Positions 35,101-41,100 of a stretch of 64,000 nt of DNA are shown in pieces; positions within the stretch are counted from its first letter, which is position 1, and each line of letters starts with the position of its first letter. This DNA comes from Rhyacophila brunnea (Eukaryota; Arthropoda; Insecta; Trichoptera; Rhyacophilidae). A program made the translations under genes and the position numbers. Under the pieces are notes generated by a model, which searched no databases, was not told where the DNA came from, and saw only the letters and a program-made list of their open reading frames with translations. The DNA lies in assembly GCA_022495005.1 (NCBI GenBank), contig JAGYXB010001615.1, positions 1 through 64,000 on the forward strand, in the 5' to 3' direction.

Positions 35101-38100
35101 AGTAGAGTATGATAAATTGGAGGCAATATTGAATAATGGGGCAAATTCAAGCATTCCGAGACTCAAAGTATGCAGTCACCCAAACTTTAGACCAAAACCA
35201 TGGTGGAACTCCGAAGTATCAAAGGCAATCGCTGAGAGAAGGCTTGCCTATACTCGCTTCAAAAAAATCAGTTCCACAGAAAACTACCTAGAACTAAAGA
35301 AAAAGCAAGCCACGACTCGAAAAGTAATCCTAAAAGCCAAAAGAGAAAGTTGGAAAACATTTTGTGACTCCGTCAACTCGGAAACTTCCTACTCAGAAAT
35401 GTGGAGAAAAATGAGTTGGATGAAGGGCAAATCGGGAAACAAATTCAATAATCAACTGGATGAAAGCATGGCGTCACTCCTCCTTCAACAACTAGCAAGT
35501 AAAAGTGACGAAATGAAGGAAGAAATCGCAGAACAGGAAACATATAATCCTAATGATACAATGAATGAAATTCTTACAGTGGCGGAACTAAGATCAGTAA
35601 CCAAAAATAAAGACACTGCCCCCGGCATGGACGAAGTTTCATATTCCATGATCGCTCAGCTGCCAGAGATCGGAAAAAATAAACTAGTGGAGATATTCAA
35701 CTTAATCATGGAAACCGGCAAAGTCCCTAGGCAATGGAAGGAAACGATGATTATCCCAATCTTAAAACCAGGGCGAGACCCTACCCTAGTGTCGTCAGTC
35801 AGACCAATTGCACTCATATCATGCATGTGCAAAACGTTCAACCAGATGATTGCAAGAAGAATCGAATGGTTTGCAGAGAAAAAACAACTATTTCATCACA
35901 ATACTACGGGATTCAGAAGGCAAAAGTCGACTCTGGAGAACATAGGCAACCTAGTACTAGACATCAATGCAGCACAGGTCAAAAACGAAGTAACCCTGAC
36001 AACATTCCTGGACATCCAGGATGCGTATAATAATGTGCATGTGAAAGAAGTGTCAAGGGTGTTGAATGAATGGGGAATCGGTGGGAAGATCACTAAATAT
36101 CTTAAGCAGTATTTAAATGAAAGAAAAATCACCATGTGCATTAATAATGAAAAGAAGAGTACGGTATGCTCAAGAGGCCTTCCGCAAGGAGACCCCCTGT
36201 CCCCATTACTATTCAACATTCTTACAACTGACATATTAAAGTTAATGACGAGGGTCAACATTGTACAATATGCAGATGATTTCGCACTTTTTTGTTCGGG
36301 AAAAAGAGTAGATGAATGTCAAAGGTTAATGCAGAAGAGTCTTGACGAAATGAAATTATTATTGGAAACGCGAGGCCTCAAAGTAGCTCCCAGCAAAACT
36401 AAGGTGGTTCTTTTTGCCAGAGGCAAGAGACAAAACCAGCTTAACTTAAAAATCGACGGCACTATAATAGAAAGAGTAGACACTTATAAATTTTTAGGTA
36501 TGAACCTGGACTATAGACTAACGTGGAAGCATCATATTAGTCATTGCGCGAATAGCCTGACACAACCTCTGAACATACTCAAAGTACTCGCGGGAGGTGG
36601 GTGGGGCGTACACCCCATTCATATGAGAAGGTTATACACGGCACTCATTAGAAGCCGATTAGATTACGGGAGCATGTTTTACCACTCCGCCGCCGAAACT
36701 AATTCGGTGAGGCTAGACCGCATCCAGTCCAAAGCATTAAGAATATGTGGAGGATTTATCAGGACAACACCCATTCACGTGCTCCAAGCGGAACTCAGCG
36801 TACCTCCACTGAATGTCAGGAGATGGGCACTGGCTACCAAGACATGGATGAAGTGGAAATCTATAATAGATAACCCCATATTGGCAAAGGTGAAACTCCT
36901 ATACGAGCTTGTTGAAAGCAATACATATTATGAGAAAAGAAAGCTCCCTCTACTGGTAGGAATCCTAAAAGCCTCGGAAAGTTGGGAGGTATTAAATACA
37001 AAATGCCTAGGTATGTATTCGCTGAGGAGGCCAGTTGGTACCTACGACCTCAGCTCTGTTATCCGACTAGAGGTCAAAGGAATAGACAAACCAAAACGGA
37101 GCATAGTATCCGATAAAGGAAGAGAGCGTGTCGAAAAAATGCTGACAGAGAGGTACGCAGGATGGAGCCACCTTTATACAGATGGATCCAAAGATCAGAA
37201 TAGAGCAGGAGCAGCTCTTGTGATACCAGAAGTAGGTATAAACAAGAGCTGGAAGCTAAACCCAGCAATACCAATAATGACGGCGGAACTCATCGCGATA
37301 AACGAAGCAATTAAATACACTTTAAGCGATGATTTCTCGGCGCAATCCGCTGTCATTTTAACAGACTCCAAAAGCGCTTTACAACATCTTGCCGCAGCAA
37401 CTCGCTCACATAACAGTAAAACCATAGCATACCACATCCTTGACCAGATCGACGCCAAGAAAAATAGAGGAGGAGATCTATGCCTTCAATGGATCCCATC
37501 GCACATGGGCATTGAGGGAAATGAAAGGGCAGATGAGCTGGCAAAGGTAGCCGGCCATTCAGGGGTACCATATCAGTGGATACCAGAAAACCTGGACTGG
37601 AATGAGGCTATAAAGAAAATGTGCCATAGTATGTGGATAGATTTTCACCATAGGGCATCATTAGAAAAGGGGAAATGGAGTAAGTCGATTCTACCAACAC
37701 CACGAGAGGTGCCCTGGTTTGTAGAGTCTTCTTTGACGAGGAATGAGCTTAAGTTAATACTGAGGCTAAGAACAGGGCACACCATGGGCAAAAGATTTGA
37801 TGTCCTCATGGGAAGAAGCGAATCGCAGCTCTGCGATGAATGTCATGTTTTAGAGGACATTGTACATATAGCACTGCAATGCCCCAAATATGAAGTTCAC
37901 AGAGTACAGCTGCGAATTGCAGATATCTATGAGAATGTCGACGAATTGAAGGGTGTCCTGGCGGTGGGTAAGACGGAAGAGTTAGGCAAAATTGTAAAGT
38001 TATTTAACAGAATAGGAGTGAGGACCTGATCGACGGATCCCCTTCTAGAAGAGAAGAGGCGATATGACAGCGAGTCGCAGTCAAAGCCTCGGTAAAATCA

Positions 38101-41100
38101 CAAAAAAAAAAAAAAAAGTAACTTTTCTTGTTACGGCCGCGATAATAAGTACTGTCAGCAGTAAATCCATGTACCTACATGTGAACGGGGTATTTTTGCG
38201 GAGGACAGCAATATTCAGTTTTATTTACGCGATTAAACCATTTTATTGGTTTTCTTCGTTTGGGTAAACCCGCTTTAACATTAGGGTCGACATACACGAA
38301 CCGTAAAACGTGGTTGATGTTGAGACTGACCTGAAAACATGTTGGCAGATTGTTATTTGTACAAAATTCGTTACCTCGTTTCTAAGTAGGTAGTTGTAAG
38401 TAAGCATTTCCACATTTTGTCAATAATTGTCTCCCCTATACCTATTTATATGAACAACAATTATTCCGAGTCATTCTACAAACTTGATTAACTTTACTGA
38501 AAGTAATAAATCGCGCTTGCACTATGTTGAAACTGGAGTGACGAATTGTGTCTTTGCGAGCATACGGTTGTGTTTTTTCTGGCCAGTATCCACTGTCTTT
38601 AGTGGAATATAGTAAAATTATGACAGTAATAGTTCGGTGTCATCCATAAATGAAACACCCTCCTCCCGTTGTCACATTTTGCTTTTTGATTTGGTTAAAA
38701 AATAGTCATTAGAAAATTATAGATATCAGTAATTTTATTCTCAGAAAAAAATAGTTTAATATATTTTGATGTCACATTTTCTACATCCCCTCTAATCCTT
38801 TTTCCATTCGTCCCTTTCGTCATAAATCTTCACATTATATTGGAACCCCTATCCCCTATAGGCAAATTGCGGCCCGCCATCATTAATTGTACTTCTGATT
38901 ACGAATAACTTTTTTATATATTTTTAAAAAATATTGACAATAGATTAAAAAATTTGAAGAATTTGTTGTTTCGTAAATGTATTTCTACGCTACACTGTTT
39001 TATACGTTGAACTTCGATTTCAATAGATATTGATAGTGTGCCGACAGAGCTACAACTTGAGATTATTGATCTGCAGTGTGACACTGATTTAAGAGAATTG
39101 GATCGTCGTGAAGAAATCTCCAAATTTTACAATGCCCTTAATTCAGACAAATTCGACCATCTTAAAGATTATGCAAGAAAAATGTTCGTTATTTTTGGAT
39201 CAACCTATATATGTGAACAAACATTTTCGATCATGAACCTCAATAAAAATTCTTTACGATCAAATATCTCCGATGCCCATTTACAAGCAGTTTTGTAATT
39301 TTTATTTTTCGTGATAATAAATAGTGTATATCTAAAAATGGTATTTTACTTGCGGGGCCCGCCGCTCATTTGGAATTCTTGAATTTGGCCCTCCATCCAA
39401 AAAGTTTGCCTACCCCTGCTTTAAGGTGTGATGTCATATATGGGCGACCCATTAGTAGGTAAACATCAGTCAGTATCAGTGGCGAGGGGTGAAGGTAGGC
39501 TGTTAAGATTCGACATAATAGTGTACGTACACTAAACATTGTCAGTCATACTTATTTGTTTTCATTAAACTAAGAATACATTTTGCAGATGGTGCTGGTT
39601 AGTTTTTAAAATTCAATTAAACCCTACACACCAAACCATGTATGCTATGGGTGATCCAACAAAAATAGTGCACACTTTTTGAGTCATGCTTATTTGTTTT
39701 CGTTGAATTAAGAATACAACTTACAGGTGGTGTTGGTTGGTTTTTTAAAATTCATTAAGCCCTGCTAAACCAAACCATAATCAATAAAAAATATTATTTT
39801 ATCTATAAAATATCTAAAATTATGTGTGGTTTAATGGCAACGGATATTTTTTTACTATTATCTACTATGGCTTGGATTAGGCAGGGTTTAATTGAATTTT
39901 AAAAACAAAAACATTGGCTACACATTGTATTCTTAGTTCAATGAAAAGAAATACGTTTGACTGACAAAGTTTTTTTTAGTATGCACTATTTATGTCACGT
40001 CTTAACAGCCTACCTCCACCATTCGTCACTGATATGTATTATGTTTAAGGGAACATATTATTACAGCATTAAATATTATAGTAAAATGGCTGGTGCAGTG
40101 AGCAGGTCATAATATCCTTTCCGTTGTGTGTAAGCAGCCACTGCGATCTGGTTCGTTTTGCAAATGCATTTTGAATAACAAACGTATCGACTCGTGTGAG
40201 AAGTAGGCGATGTGTAATGCATACTTTGCGCTAAGTATCTGCCTACAAGCTGTCCTGTAAAAGCTGCGACGTCACTAACGACCCCTGTGTCGATTTATTT
40301 TTGTCGTGTATATAGAGTTATGGATAGATGTTAATGGATGAATTTTTGTGTTATGCTATATTATTTATAAAGCCTGGTCCGGTTTAATTTATTATTAAAT
40401 AACGAATCGACGGAATTAGTATTTTGTAGATACATAATCATTCATAAACAAACTTTTGTTTATCACTTAGATTAGCCAACATTGCGTATAAACAAACATA
40501 TTACGTAAGTATAATGTTTGAGGCTTTCACGGTTGTTTTTTTTATCGTAGTAGATTTTTGGTTTTCCACCGTGTGTCTTTCCTTCTTTACTCGACGTTTC
40601 GGGCTCGTTGCAGAGGCCATTATCAAGAGATGATATGTTATATGTGTACGATATTACGTAATATTTCTGTTTTTAACCGGTTGGTATTTCATCCAAATTA
40701 TGATGCATCTTCCTTTACACTCTACACACACAAATATATCAATACAGTTTTTGTTATTATTCACAATATCATCGGGCATATTGTTGTTATTTTGTTGTCC
40801 TGATTGATTACTTTTACACTTCTCATTGATTGAGGGCGCTGTAATGTCTTCGAGAAATATTTATTTGAGGATATTTCAGCAAATAATTTATAGGTAGTTA
40901 TCAATTTTCATAATTTGTCACGGTCGGCAGATACAAAGCATAAAATTATCCAAGTTACACAACGAGTCACATTTACTTAATTTTATAGCGCCTGTACACG
41001 TGCATGGATTTACTGGTACCAATAGTTCGTATTTTAAACTATCGTGACAATAAATGTTTACACGTAAAAGTGCGGACTGTCTCTCCAATTTCATTCTTCA

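Larger units (their letters stand above)
32768..38116 (+). mobile_element. Full-length I-clade LINE with target duplication
   Basis: It is flanked by AGTAACTTTT at 32758-32767 and 38117-38126 and ends in an A-run (38102-38116). The 5' UTR is about 340 bp. Two open ORFs overlap by 8 bp. EEP endonuclease, reverse transcriptase and RNase H in ORF2 and three CCHC knuckles in ORF1 place it in the I superfamily. It is inserted in family A copy A2, sense with SMG6. Full length and open frames indicate recent mobility. Confidence 0.9.
31791..38192 (+). mobile_element. Family A MITE copy A2, split by two insertions
   Basis: The left tip TATAGCGCCTGTACAC is at 31791-31806, the middle at 32441-32757 (GTTTGCACGTAAAAGTCC, GCAGGCGCAGATCGAAAAAA) and the right tip at 38127-38192 (GTCAGCAGTAAATCCATGTA, then CGGGGTA). 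Removing the hAT MITE and the LINE restores a unit close to the intact copy A4 in size and order. Confidence 0.8.
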
